DNA of 28,944 nt from Chromera velia (Eukaryota > Sar > Chromeraceae), in assembly GCA_018398765.1 (NCBI GenBank), contig JAHBMJ010001227.1, positions 1 through 28,944 of the forward strand, written 5' to 3'. The notes below the pieces were generated by a model, which saw only the letters and a list, made by a program, of their open reading frames with translations, did not search any database and was not told the DNA's origin. A program made the position numbers and the translations under genes. Below are positions 11,958 to 19,099 of the stretch, piece by piece. How positions within the stretch are numbered: position 1 is the stretch's first letter; every line of letters begins with the position of its first letter.

Positions 11958-13178
11958 AGGTGTGTATGTAGGTGTGTATATAGGTATGTACGAAGGTGTG
12001 TGTGTGCGTGTGTGTCGGCAGGCATGTAGGTCTGTCTGCTTGTCTATCTGTCTCTGCGTGACTCTCTTTCGTTCGCAGTTGTAGCCCATTCTAAACTTGC
12101 TCAAATTTTACAAATCTCGTCCCTTTGTTTTTCCTCTCTGTGCAGTCTTTTGAATCGCGCACCCTCATCACCCTCACACTTACCGATATACACCACAACT
12201 TTTCCTCTTGTCCCAGGCTCAGCTCCTTGAAAGGAATACTGCCACTCGTGATTTCTGCATGCATCCGGATTCCCATCCATCAATCCATCCATCCTTCTAT
12301 CCATTTATTCATCCATTCATGCACCCATCCAATGATCCAAAAGAAGGTAAGCGCGCCCTTCCGTTCTTCTTCGCTTCTGGTTTGCAGTCAGCATCTCTTT
12401 CTGTACGCAAGGAAGACCAGCGTGAGACGGTATGTTCAGGAAGAGGCGCCCTTCAAACGGAGGACTTCATCCAGACTGACAAGGCACATCTTCTGAGATT
12501 CATTTCCTTAGAACCAACACAGAGATGGCAGCGCAGACATTTTTGTTTGTCTTCTGTACAAGCATCTTCTTTCCTTCTTCCCTTCCGACTTGCTTGCCCG
12601 CTGGCTTGTCTGACTGCCTCTGCGTTGCATCGCCCCTGCATGCCTTTTCTCTTTTCATTTCTGCTTGCTTGGATACCGCATGGAATCTTTCGACTCTTCT
12701 CGCACTTTGGCTGTTCTCTTCTTGCCGTCTCTCTCTGTGTGCATATGCGACGACTGCGGAATTTCTTCGTTTGTCTTTGAGGACTCGGACTTCAAAAAGT
12801 CGTCGGGGGAGACAGCCCGTGCACACAGGCAGAGGCAGAAGACCAGCGTTTATATGCACAAAGAGAGACTGACCCCACTCTCTGGAATGAGAAGAGCGCC
12901 TTGAGCTCCTTGATTTTCAATTTCTTCAATTTGATCTTGAGTCCGGCAGAGGGGACCCGGACGTACATGATGTTCTTGGGGTCATAGTCGAGTTCGGTCT
13001 GCTGACTTGCAACACACTGCTTCTGGTCGAAGTAATACTGTGCGGGGTTGGACCCGTTTGGGTGGAAGTAGGGTGAGTCTTCGTGAATGAATCGGGCTTT
13101 GTGCAGGCCTGTAGCAAAAACAGAAAGGAGACTGACGGTGACTGCCAGAAGCAGAAACCGTTGTCTTGGTCCCCACAT
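797..13178 (-). CDS. Large secreted protein of unknown family, 23 exons, 1507 aa
   Basis: Not recognised. Exons, in transcription order: 13178-12874, 12254-12184, 11432-11315, 10971-10864, 10417-10304, 9929-9811, 9471-9398, 9215-9123, 8736-8629, 8273-7979, 7708-7663, 7379-6638, 6174-6098, 5701-5585, 5343-5185, 4867-3865, 3514-3411, 2914-2807, 2519-2337, 2153-2128, 2015-1946, 1669-1557, 1167-797. They sum to 4524 nt and every junction keeps frame, which strongly supports a single gene. The start is an ATG followed by a clear signal peptide (about residues 1-24). I see no later convincing membrane span, so the product is probably secreted or luminal. Recognisable zones are an amphipathic strand-plus-helix segment (102-239), a possible beta-sandwich (557-675) preceded by a basic run, a long low-complexity charged region (about 890-1120) and a C-terminal coiled coil (1430-1468). 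Introns are 112-751 nt. Weak points are a GC donor after exon 4, two possible donors for exon 10, and the tiny exon 20. Confidence 0.75.
1449..1543. repeat. CAGA tetranucleotide microsatellite
   Basis: About 24 tandem CAGA units with a few CAGG variants (TGTC on the coding strand of the gene). The array begins 13 nt inside the last intron of the large minus-strand gene, next to its 5' splice site. Confidence 0.95.
1557..3514 (-). CDS. Exons 17-22 of the large secreted protein: second strand-rich block
   Basis: Exons 3514-3411, 2914-2807, 2519-2337, 2153-2128, 2015-1946 and 1669-1557 encode residues 1184-1384. The predicted pattern is a helix (KERVEEAVEMMMAQ), an amphipathic strand/helix unit (RVDMNIGVLDDVIETIG) and a run of beta-strands (AAVTLRVRQFL, NLAVDVKTRNIDIRYI, GFKLNPILKSVFVD, KTSVFAVLDCGKLDFYEY). 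Exon 20 is only 26 nt. Exon 21 must begin two bases after the expected TGCAG (at CAGAG|GG) to stay in frame, which is the weakest join. Exon 19 is immediately preceded by a GT-rich microsatellite on the coding strand and exon 17 by a TGAC array. Confidence 0.6.
2523..2600. repeat. CA/CACG microsatellite
   Basis: CA dinucleotides pass into CGCA units. On the coding strand this is a GT/GTGC tract ending within a few bases of the acceptor of the exon at 2519-2337, where a polypyrimidine tract would normally lie. Confidence 0.95.
3519..3560. repeat. CAGT microsatellite abutting an acceptor site
   Basis: Ten uninterrupted CAGT units (TGAC on the coding strand). The array ends in the CTGCAG acceptor of the exon at 3514-3411, so the 3' splice signal is effectively the last repeat. 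Confidence 0.95.
3865..4867 (-). CDS. Exon 16 of the large secreted protein: long charged low-complexity region
   Basis: This is the largest exon at 1003 nt, encoding residues 850-1183. It starts with a short ordered-looking stretch (VRVPQWQTGAVLDLKIATDV, then a GWIEEG turn). It then passes through about 230 residues rich in Lys, Glu, Ser, Pro and Thr, with a basic patch (TRRTRLKRLATRAK), and ends in a probable helix (ATIRQELLQKYMDRTVIVAE). The middle is probably disordered. One continuous open frame of this length, flanked by good splice sites and in phase with its neighbours, is strong evidence that it is coding. The opposite strand also shows long open frames here, which I treat as shadows. 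Confidence 0.75.
5185..6174 (-). CDS. Exons 13-15 of the large secreted protein
   Basis: Exons 6174-6098, 5701-5585 and 5343-5185 encode residues 732-848. They read as further beta-strand-rich sequence (GSVKFDLGADKG, DDWTTLVFTEAK, GLQLRDGGVLMDYQ) with acidic loops and no cysteine. Exon 14 ends exactly where a GTCA tandem array begins. The acceptor of exon 14 sits beside a short GCAGGCAGGCATGCAGGCAG cluster. The acceptor side of exon 13 is preceded by a long GT/TGTC microsatellite (coding strand) about 15 nt upstream. Confidence 0.65.
5528..5585. repeat. GACT microsatellite abutting a donor site
   Basis: Tandem GACT units with a few variants. On the coding strand it is GTCA repeats starting exactly at the 5' splice site of the exon at 5701-5585, so several identical GTCAGT donors lie 4 nt apart. 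Confidence 0.9.
6186..6291. repeat. Compound CA/CAGA microsatellite
   Basis: CA repeats interleaved with CAGA repeats in the intron between exons 12 and 13 of the large gene, ending about 15 nt from the acceptor of exon 13. Confidence 0.95.
6638..7379 (-). CDS. Exon 12 of the large secreted protein: basic run and possible beta-sandwich domain
   Basis: This 742-nt exon encodes residues 485-731. After a short N-terminal part it contains a ten-residue basic run (KKKRRRRKKR, about 531-541). There follows about 120 residues of alternating hydrophobic strands (EFTFFAPLAGDYQLILEW, PYSVLIGVNERV, WHTYEIPVRLESG, NLFHLVVDPG), ending near residue 675. The pattern of strands, Gly turns and a terminal FEHVLV strand resembles a galactose-binding-like or CBM6-like jelly roll, but I see no diagnostic motif. 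The tail is charged and carries two cysteines. The exon begins after ATGAATGCAG and ends at GAG|GTACGT in phase 0. Confidence 0.75.
7461..7494. repeat. TCTG microsatellite, reversed polarity
   Basis: About eight TCTG units on the plus strand inside an intron of the minus-strand gene. This polarity is opposite to most other tetranucleotide arrays in that gene. Confidence 0.9.
7663..8273 (-). CDS. Exons 10-11 of the large secreted protein, predicted helical
   Basis: Exon 10 (8273-7979) starts after a TTTTCAG acceptor and encodes a helix (ADKYMIDRLAHLSASVQISR), a hydrophilic Lys/Ser linker and a second amphipathic helix (SVWEISLALNQPFYTIVQLV). Exon 11 (7708-7663, 46 nt) continues it (DALKVKLAHVFALLR). 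The 3' end of exon 10 is uncertain: a donor after 7979 (GTCTGC) or one 15 nt later after 7964 (GTGCTT) both leave phase 1 and differ by five residues. An earlier candidate (AG|GTCTGT near 8039) would put exon 11 into a cysteine-rich frame and lose agreement with exon 12, so I did not use it. Confidence 0.6.
8629..9929 (-). CDS. Exons 6-9 of the large secreted protein
   Basis: Exons 9929-9811, 9471-9398, 9215-9123 and 8736-8629 join in frame. Exons 6-7 encode a strongly acidic, probably flexible stretch (EEEQGKDEAEMDPD, then several Asp). Exon 8 looks like a small beta hairpin (TDHVIYISGG). Exon 9 is predicted helical (AAKLLRALKT, then SLIAALETLG). Exon 6 ends directly against a tandem GTCA array, so several GT donors lie 4 nt apart; I used the first because it joins exon 7 in frame and creates a Met codon across the junction. 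Exons 8 and 9 are preceded by ATGCATGCAG and ATGAATGCAG acceptors. Confidence 0.65.
9979..10103. repeat. CAGT and CAGA microsatellites
   Basis: CAGT units (9979-10018) and CAGA units (about 10059-10103) separated by unique sequence, within the intron between exons 5 and 6 of the large minus-strand gene. Confidence 0.9.
10304..12254 (-). CDS. Exons 2-5 of the large secreted protein: strand-rich segment followed by amphipathic helix
   Basis: Exons 12254-12184, 11432-11315, 10971-10864 and 10417-10304 encode residues 102-239. The first three read as alternating hydrophobic beta-strands (for example KVVVYIEGLEL and KLKLSIVDAG). The fourth gives a long amphipathic helix (FAELGPLLNDLIQQKIRVLL). 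That order, strands of a sheet then a helix with a conserved-looking PLLNDL/IRVLL face, resembles the N-terminal barrel of BPI/LBP-type TULIP lipid-binding proteins, but this is only an impression. The intron after exon 4 appears to use a GC donor (AACAG|GCACGT). A GT site 4 nt further on would shift the frame of the following well-formed exon. Confidence 0.6.
11833..12065. repeat. Compound TATC/TA/TG microsatellite
   Basis: TATC-like units, a TA run (about 11886-11915), a TG run (about 11919-11955) and degenerate GTAG/GTGT units in the intron between exons 2 and 3. On the coding strand this is a CA-rich tract, so its polarity is reversed relative to most of the gene's repeats. Confidence 0.9.
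12874..13178 (-). CDS. Exon 1 of the large secreted protein: signal peptide and start
   Basis: The exon opens with ATG at 13178. After a short basic start (WGPRQR) a hydrophobic core, FLLLAVTVSLLSVF, spans about residues 8-21, with likely cleavage near residue 24. Downstream, the mature N-terminus contains one cysteine (QKQCVAS) and ends in a lysine-rich segment (KIKLKKLKIKELK). The exon ends in phase 2 at a GTCAGT donor. An alternative GTGGGG donor 5 nt earlier (after TTCCAGAGA, phase 0) would not join exon 2 in the frame that stays coding-like. The residue after predicted cleavage is not Phe, so a plastid-type leader is not supported here. Confidence 0.75.
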
Positions 13179-13549
13179 CGGGAGTCTCTACTTTCAATCG
13201 AGGTGCGAGGAAAAGATGTGGAAGCCTGGCCTGATGAGTTACAGACCAAACTTGGTAGAGCTTGAAACTGGTGGAGAAGATCCCCTGGGCAGGCGATGTA
13301 CCGAAAAGACGGCAGTCGGACAATCAAGCTGCGATCAAACACTCTCGATTTGAGACTTCACATGCAAGTGTTTGTTGTAAATTACCCGTCTGGAATTTTT
13401 TCAACGAAAGAAGAGCAAAATTTGGTGATCAAAAGGACAGCTGAAAGTCTGTTGCTACTGTTACGTCAAGCAAGCAGGTTCTCGGATTGGTTCGGAGATC
13501 CCGAGTCGACAATCCACTTAATTATTTCCGTGGAGAAAAATGTTGCATG

Positions 13550-14500
13550 CATGCGTACGTGTCGTTTTTTAATCGACATGAATTAATGATGCATGTATAC
13601 GGCATTTTTTTAAAGGGAAAAAAAAAAGAGAATTATAATTAAACGAAAAAGGTCCCCAATTAATACAGAGCGAGCCCACGTGCATGCTATATAGGGGCCG
13701 CAGGCCGAAGGATACCGAAATGGTGAGGGTGCACCATTGCCCGCGTTTCTTCAAACAGATTAGAACAGATCCTAGCGCTGAAGAGGATTACAAAGGTCGA
13801 TGGAAACTTGACTGAAGAAATGAAAAAAAAGTAATGGAGGCGATTGCCAGGGAGCGTCAAACCGGAGTGAAGGAACAGCCTCGATCAGCAGAGGACTGAA
13901 GAGAAACCAGGAGAGATTAAATTAAAATTGAATTCTACATCGAAAAGAGGTGATTAATAAAGTATTAAGCTTAGACTACTTTCAACTCAAATTTGAAATT
14001 TAACAAGCAAACAAGATAATCAGACAGAGATTAAGATTGACTAAGCACGTACCATATACTATACACCCAGTATGCTGCATAGGAATTATGATGGGATATG
14101 TTATAAAAAAAAAACTACATATACAAGAAACACTTATCTCAAGGCACAAACGCAACCTTAATTTCCAACGTTTTAAAACAAGTTTTCAGCATATTTAAAC
14201 GACGTACTTTGATATATGGTTGAATATAGTTGAATCGAAAACAACCAGTGAATACATATAGGAGAGAGAGGGGGGGGAGAGAGGTAGGGGGAGAGAGAGA
14301 GAGAGAAAAAGAGAGAGAGATTCAATGTATTTTTCATAATATTGTTTTTGGGTTTAACAATTGGTTTACAAAAGTATGGCCAGAGTAGACCAGAGTCCAA
14401 GAGGTCGTCTCACCGGTTTTAACCAGTTCAATTCAAAATTCAATTCATGAACTTTCAAGAACAAAACATCTTAAAAACATGCAGATGACAAACTAGGGTG
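13550..14500. other. AT-rich island in the spacer between the two minus-strand genes
   Basis: About 0.95 kb of markedly AT-rich sequence with short A/T homopolymers and no credible exon. A GA-rich run (14262-14320) is embedded in it. It lies upstream of the large minus-strand gene and downstream of the AhpC/TSA-type gene. I see no organellar gene or transposon protein in it. Confidence 0.5.
13687..13693 (-). promoter_or_regulatory. Possible TATA-box of the large secreted-protein gene
   Basis: On the minus strand the sequence CCCCTATATAGCATGCA lies about 510 nt upstream of the ATG. A very similar CTCCTATATATGCAGCT lies upstream of the next minus-strand gene. The shared CCTATATA followed by GCA is suggestive of a core promoter, but position relative to a transcription start is unknown. 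Confidence 0.25.
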
Positions 14501-14622
14501 AAGACATCGAAAAACACATTTTATTTGTGGACCATTGTTTTTTTCTTTTCCATGCACTCGCTTTCCGTCAGTGTTTCGATTCTGTGTTTCTGTCGGAGTC
14601 AGGCAGTCCTCAACTTCTGTCT

Positions 14623-14625
<3 letters not shown>

Positions 14626-14688
<63 letters not shown>
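14626..14688. repeat. CT then GT dinucleotide microsatellite
   Basis: A CT run passes directly into a GT run on the plus strand within the intergenic spacer. The frames open across it are translation of simple repeat only. Confidence 0.95.
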
Positions 14689-14699
14689 CAGTGTGTCAC

Positions 14700-15489
14700 T
14701 GTGTTTGTCGGTCTGTTTGTCTGACTGTTCTGTCTTTGTGTCTGTGTGTCTGCTCGTTCACACGGTCATTCTCCCGGAGTTGTCTTTGCCTTGGAAATTT
14801 TCATTTCAAGACATCTTCTGCAGGCAGACATGCGGATCAATTTCAAACGAAAGCACGTGCCTGACTGCACTACGGTCACGGAATCTCAAGTCTGCATGCG
14901 CATCTCTGCACTATCATCCGTGGTACACCCGACGCACGCAGATCTTACGCGAACGTCTACTTCACTACTCATTCATTTGAACTACTCCTGAATTCCTTTT
15001 TCGCAATTCAGGCCACCGCTTCCCCATACATGCAGAGGCGTGTGTCTGTATGCCCAGTCGGGTCTGCTTTTTGAATTTGAATTCAGAATTTCTGATCCAT
15101 TAATAGGAGAAAAGGAAGAGGAGAGAAAGGAAGAGAACAGCAGAGGAGAGGAACACATAGACTTCGCATTTGGATTCGCATTCGCATTCGCTTATTGATC
15201 AGAGATCAGCAACAAAGTTGAAACAAAGAACGCTCACGGCACTTCCCGGATCGAAAGAACATAAGGACTCTTTCACCCTCTCAGAGTTGTCAACCTGCAT
15301 TGGCACGCTCTGCCACATACGCACAATGATGCCTCCATGCATTTTTTCTTTCGTCCATCCTACCCGACAGTCAACAAATGGTTGTCTGCACTCCACCGAA
15401 TACAGACAGCAATTTGTACACGTCTGCCACTTCTCTTCACATTCGCTTCCTTTCTATCTTTACTGCTTCTTCAGACTTCCTCCCCCCCC
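14700..15489. other. Spacer downstream of the AhpC/TSA-type gene
   Basis: No supported exon. The right part directly follows the stop codon of the minus-strand AhpC/TSA-type gene and probably includes its 3' untranslated region. Short GAATTC/ATTC-rich direct repeats occur near 15065-15090 and 15170-15195. The plus-strand open frames here lack splice support and family resemblance. Confidence 0.4.
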
Positions 15490-15679
15490 TCAACTGCTTC
15501 CAGTGACCGGAGTCGAGGTGTCAGGAAGCCCCAGAGCCTGCAGAAGCGCGTCCATCTCTGCGTACACCAGAATACCTTTGTCGTCGTACCGAAACAGCTG
15601 TGCCCCCTTTTCATCGAACGCCAACGTTCCTCCCTGCTGGATGATCAGGTTGTCATCTGAGGGGGCCAAGTCCTGCCAT
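15490..15679 (-). CDS. Exon 3 of the AhpC/TSA-type protein: C-terminal strands and stop
   Basis: Encodes residues 235-296; Arg-234 is split across the junction. LIIQQGGTLAFDEKGAQLF and YDDKGILVYAEMDALLQAL match the closing strand-strand-helix of the AhpC/TSA-like fold. The final twelve residues are a short unconserved tail. Confidence 0.85.
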
Positions 15680-17199
15680 CTGCACAGAGGGCGAAAGGAG
15701 GAGGGGGAGGGGTAGAAGACTTCAGTTTCAGATGCACAAAAGACTGAGCTTGTGATTCTGCAACGTGACTGGTGATTTGAGGGAAAGAGGGGCAAAGGCG
15801 GAAGGAAACCACATGGAAGCTGGGAGGAGAAGGGGGATAGGAAGCCTCAGTCGCAAAAGAACAAATGGAGGATGGAGACGAAGGGGAGGGTGAGAAGTAT
15901 GAACGAGAGGGCAAACAAGCTGCCACAGCTGGAAGAGAAAATCACCGACAACTAGTTGCATTGAATGCGAACAAAAAGTTTCATGAGAAGGAAAGGCTCC
16001 GTGCATTTCTTTCTTCGAGTTCTTCTCAGGCCCATTGCCCTCCATTCATTTCTCCTCTCCCTCAATTCAACCCTGCTTCGTCATGCTGCATGTCTAGCTT
16101 TCGACCTGCTGGATTCGCCCTTCGCATGCGTCAAGATCGGAAAGGAAAGTTGACAGAAATACAGACAGTTTTCTTGCCAGGCCAACCGGTTCCCTGCCTG
16201 TTGCTTTTCCCCACCACTCTCTCTTCGCCATCAGAGAAGAAGAACAGAGGAAAAGAAAAACGTCGCAACAGAGAAGTAACCAGACCCCCAAACAAGCCGA
16301 CCGACCTGTCAAGCACTGCCATCATATTTTGCAGACGAACAGTCGCGACTTCAAAAGGCCTCTGGTACCGCTCTCCGAGGACGTCAAACCTCTTTCCGTC
16401 CACCAGCCGGAGGCATACCGTGGCCCAGTCTGCCCTCTGTTCCTTCGACCCAAAATATCCCTTCAGGACTGCCGGGATCGTTCCAGGGGATCCGATTCCG
16501 AGGAGCATGAAGAACAGTTTCACGTACGGATTCACCCCTGACATCTCCCCCAAGAACCCGGAGTTAAACCCCAATTCTCTGTACACGCTTCCCGTCTCGT
16601 CACAGAACAGCCCAGAGACGGGAAAACCGTTCAACTCAGAGAACCGGAGTCCCGCCTCCCTCGACCCGATCCCCACACACAGCAAGTCGACCTTGCCCTC
16701 TTCTAGCCGGGGTCTCAGGTAGGACAGCTTTTGGGCGTACTGCAGAGAAAGGAGGGAGAAAGAGGGAGAGGAATGGGGCCGGGGCACTCTTATTGACACA
16801 CGCACACAAACAAACACAGCACATGCCACGGAGACGGGAGAGAGGAGACGGCATGCATTATGCACAGACATGCAGTGGGTACGTGATTCTGCAGAGGCAG
16901 TGCAAACCCCCGAGTCCAACTAAGCCGCTGACCTCCCAGCTCGAGAGATCCCCAAAGTGAGTGAGGAACGCCACCACCGTCTTCCTCCCCTTCCCCTTCA
17001 TGCGACTGCACAGAGAGACTTCCCGTCCCGTCTCCACATCCGTTAGAGAGACGCTCCCAAGGAGGCGCTCTGCATCTGTTTGCCTGGAAGCATCACCCGC
17101 CCGTGTCTGTGTTGACGACGGCATGAACGGGAGCTGGAGTTTGAATGAAGTGGCAATTGGGAGGAGGAGGCAAACCTCCAGGAGTCTTTGAAGTGTCAT
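15490..17199 (-). CDS. Peroxiredoxin-like (AhpC/TSA) thioredoxin-fold protein, probably plastid-targeted, 296 aa
   Basis: Three exons, 17199-16933, 16739-16306 and 15679-15490, join in frame (891 nt with stop). The start is the ATG at 17199; an upstream in-frame TTG is not a plausible eukaryotic start. Residues 1-18 form a signal peptide (LLEVCLLLPIATS) with Phe at the predicted +1, followed by a Ser/Thr/Arg-rich stretch. This is the bipartite leader of red complex plastids. The core, from residue 74, has the thioredoxin-like strand VVAFLTHFGDLSSWE, then LLCVGIGS, FPVSGLFCDETG, NPYVKLFFMLLGIGSPG, RPFEVATVRLQNM and QQGGTLAFDEKG. These match my memory of the plant/cyanobacterial AhpC/TSA (PRXL2/AAED1-like) group. 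The usual Cys of the FGCxxC active site is Asp/Ser here (HFGDLSSW), so ordinary peroxidase activity is doubtful. The fold is confident, the function is not. Confidence 0.85.
16306..16739 (-). CDS. Exon 2 of the AhpC/TSA-type protein: main thioredoxin-fold core
   Basis: Encodes residues 90-233 and ends in phase 2 at GACAG|GTCGGT. It begins after a TTTCTCTGCAG acceptor. It contains three cysteines (LLCVG, LFCDE, TVCLR), none in a CxxC arrangement, and the conserved-looking LLGIGSPGT and RPFEVATVRLQ blocks. Confidence 0.85.
16933..17199 (-). CDS. Exon 1 of the AhpC/TSA-type protein: targeting leader and first core strand
   Basis: Encodes residues 1-89 and ends in phase 0 at GAG|GTCAGC. It holds the signal peptide, the Phe-19 that would follow cleavage (ATS|F), a presumed transit peptide to about residue 45, and the HFGDLSSWE segment at the position of the missing redox motif. 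Confidence 0.8.
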
Positions 17200-17500
17200 T
17201 TGGTGCCTCTGAACCAAGGCACACCGTCAAGGTTCCTGCTGTCGGACGTCCCTATTCGATCGATCTTCGGCCAATCTCTTCACGTAAACTCGCTGAGTAT
17301 GGGCCACTGGGAGCGCTGAGGTGAGGAGTTGGCAGGAACCCAGACTTGTCATTGAAGCGCGTCACGCTGCGCGTGGTGATCGATGGAAAGGCAAAATAGC
17401 TCGGACTTCAGACTGAAATTAATTGAATCATGAATCACCCCTGCAGTCCCCCATACAATCTCCATGCAGCATGACACCCGACGCCGGACGTTGAGCTGCA

Positions 17501-17506
17501 TATATA
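17501..17506 (-). promoter_or_regulatory. Possible TATA-box of the AhpC/TSA-type gene
   Basis: On the minus strand CTCCTATATATGCAGCT lies about 300 nt upstream of the start codon and resembles the TATA-like site upstream of the other minus-strand gene. This is inference from similarity and position only. Confidence 0.25.
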
Positions 17507-17514
17507 GGAGATAC

Positions 17515-17530
17515 ACCCAACCAGTTGGGT
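17515..17530. repeat. 7-bp inverted repeat with 2-nt loop
   Basis: ACCCAAC and GTTGGGT arms separated by CA, immediately upstream (in gene sense) of the TATA-like site of the AhpC/TSA-type gene. It could be a palindromic protein-binding site. Confidence 0.5.
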
Positions 17531-17564
17531 GAGTGCCTCGGGGGGCCCTTTAGGGGGTCCGCAA

Positions 17565-17590
17565 ATGCCGTGGCCCCCGAGCCACGGTAT
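17565..17590. repeat. 10-bp hairpin with one mismatch
   Basis: ATGCCGTGGC and GCCACGGTAT can pair with one mismatch around a CCCCGA loop. It is embedded in a GC-rich block (about 17530-17700) that differs in composition from its surroundings. Confidence 0.5.
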
Positions 17591-17699
17591 CTGTAGCCCA
17601 AACCGAAAGGAAAAAAGTAAAGGTGAGCCCCGCCCCCTACACCGAATTTCGCACGCGCGCCACTTACGTACTTCCTCATATTTCGGGTCGCAAACGCCT

Positions 17700-18840
17700 T
17701 ACGGGACCGCGCAGTAAAAATTTTGCGTATGCATGTCATTGATGGAAATGATTGAATTCGACCGCCTCTGAGGTCTGAATTCAGATATGCTATCAGATAC
17801 GCTGTTCGACAGCTTTGTCAGACTTTATAATGTAGGTGAGCAGATAAGGGAAATCTTTAACTTAATGACGGACGTGGGTGTGACAGTGAGTGAAAGCTGG
17901 GTGAAAACACTACTCTTCAAACGCCGTTTCCGCGCGCCGTCTCAATCTGTCTGTTATGAGTTTCATATTGTTTCCAGACTAAGCAGATCTGCCCTTTGGT
18001 CAGATCTCCACCTGTCCTGCTCCAAAGAAAGGTAAATGGTCAATCTATTCCTGTCTTCGTATTCCTCTTGTTTATTTGACTCCATAAATAAAAGGGAGAC
18101 AGTCAGAGACAATCTGCTAGTAAGCGTATGCAACTCTCTGCCGCGAGTGAGCTGCTGAACCCGGGCGCCTATGGCTTTCCTCTAGCTCTATTCACCCTGT
18201 TTGAGCCTGCCATACAATACATATAATTTCCTATCTGTACTGACTTTGGGCTGTGAATCCTTGTATCTTTGAGTAAATGGGTGAATGAGTAGGCGTGTTA
18301 GGTTTCCATGTCCGTCTACATGTCTGTCTTAAAGTATCCCCCCATTGCTATCCACGATATTCGTTTCAAATCGGATGCACGGTGCCCCTGTAAACAAATT
18401 TTTCCGGTATTTATGTACGTGGATGCCAGTCTGTGGTGTGGTTTTATCTTTGTGTGCTCTGTCTGGCTTTCTCCGTTCCAGATTTTTCTGTGTCTCTTAG
18501 GCTATGTGTGTATTGAAATTCGTCTCCTTTGAGTGACCGGGTGCACGTTGATTAAGTGCAGGAGTGCTGAGACTCTGAGGAGAAGCGCAAGGGCAAAAAA
18601 CTGGCTGACTGACTGCCTGACTGACTGACTAACCCACTGATCGACTGGCAGCGACAGACAGTCACAGTAACTGACTATTTGTCTGTCTTCTAGTAATATA
18701 GGAGCTAGAATCACTTTAACCTCTTCAGACAGTTGAGGAATCTTGACCATACCGACATGCATTATCAGTTTTCGGCACGCAAAAGAGAGGCTTACGGAGC
18801 TGTCGTAAGGCATACGAACGATGTACAGCGATCGATTGAA
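17700..18840. other. Divergent spacer, left part, no gene seen
   Basis: No exon chain or recognisable protein. It contains a GACT microsatellite at about 18602-18640 and ordinary unique sequence. Short open frames on both strands have no splice or family support. Confidence 0.4.
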
Positions 18841-18860
18841 GAGATGTGTATTAATGCAAA

Positions 18861-18887
18861 TGCATGCATGCAAAATACATGCATGCA
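18861..18887. repeat. TGCATGCATG inverted repeat (10-bp perfect arms)
   Basis: TGCATGCATG, a CAAAATA spacer and CATGCATGCA form a perfect inverted repeat. More GCATGC palindromes follow at about 18908-18915 and 19122-19142. It lies near the middle of the spacer between the divergent AhpC/TSA-type and DNase II genes. Confidence 0.7.
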
Positions 18888-19099
18888 ATGTGCATACTGA
18901 GATTAGCGCGCATGCATGGATGGATGATGCACGCACGCATGTAAGGAGGCATCGATCGCGTCATACACCGCCTGAAACACCAAACAACTTCCGTTCTAGC
19001 CTATCGATCCATACCCCGTCGGTCTACCACTGTCATTTATCTATCGCTGTTGGCTTGATTGCATGAACGATCAAACAGGTCAAGATCTGCTAAGAAGGA

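Noticed and set aside
14498-14980. 160-codon plus-strand frame with a Leu/Ser and Cys/Val core
   Set aside because: Its core is the CT/GT microsatellite; the flanks lack family resemblance and splice support.
15865-16722. 285-codon plus-strand open frame
   Set aside because: It lies antisense to exon 2 of the AhpC/TSA-type gene, whose protein matches a known fold; the plus-strand translation is Pro/Ser/Arg-rich and resembles nothing.
17428-17739. 103-codon minus-strand frame in the GC-rich block
   Set aside because: It overlaps the hairpins and TATA-like site upstream of the AhpC/TSA-type gene and shows no recognisable domain.
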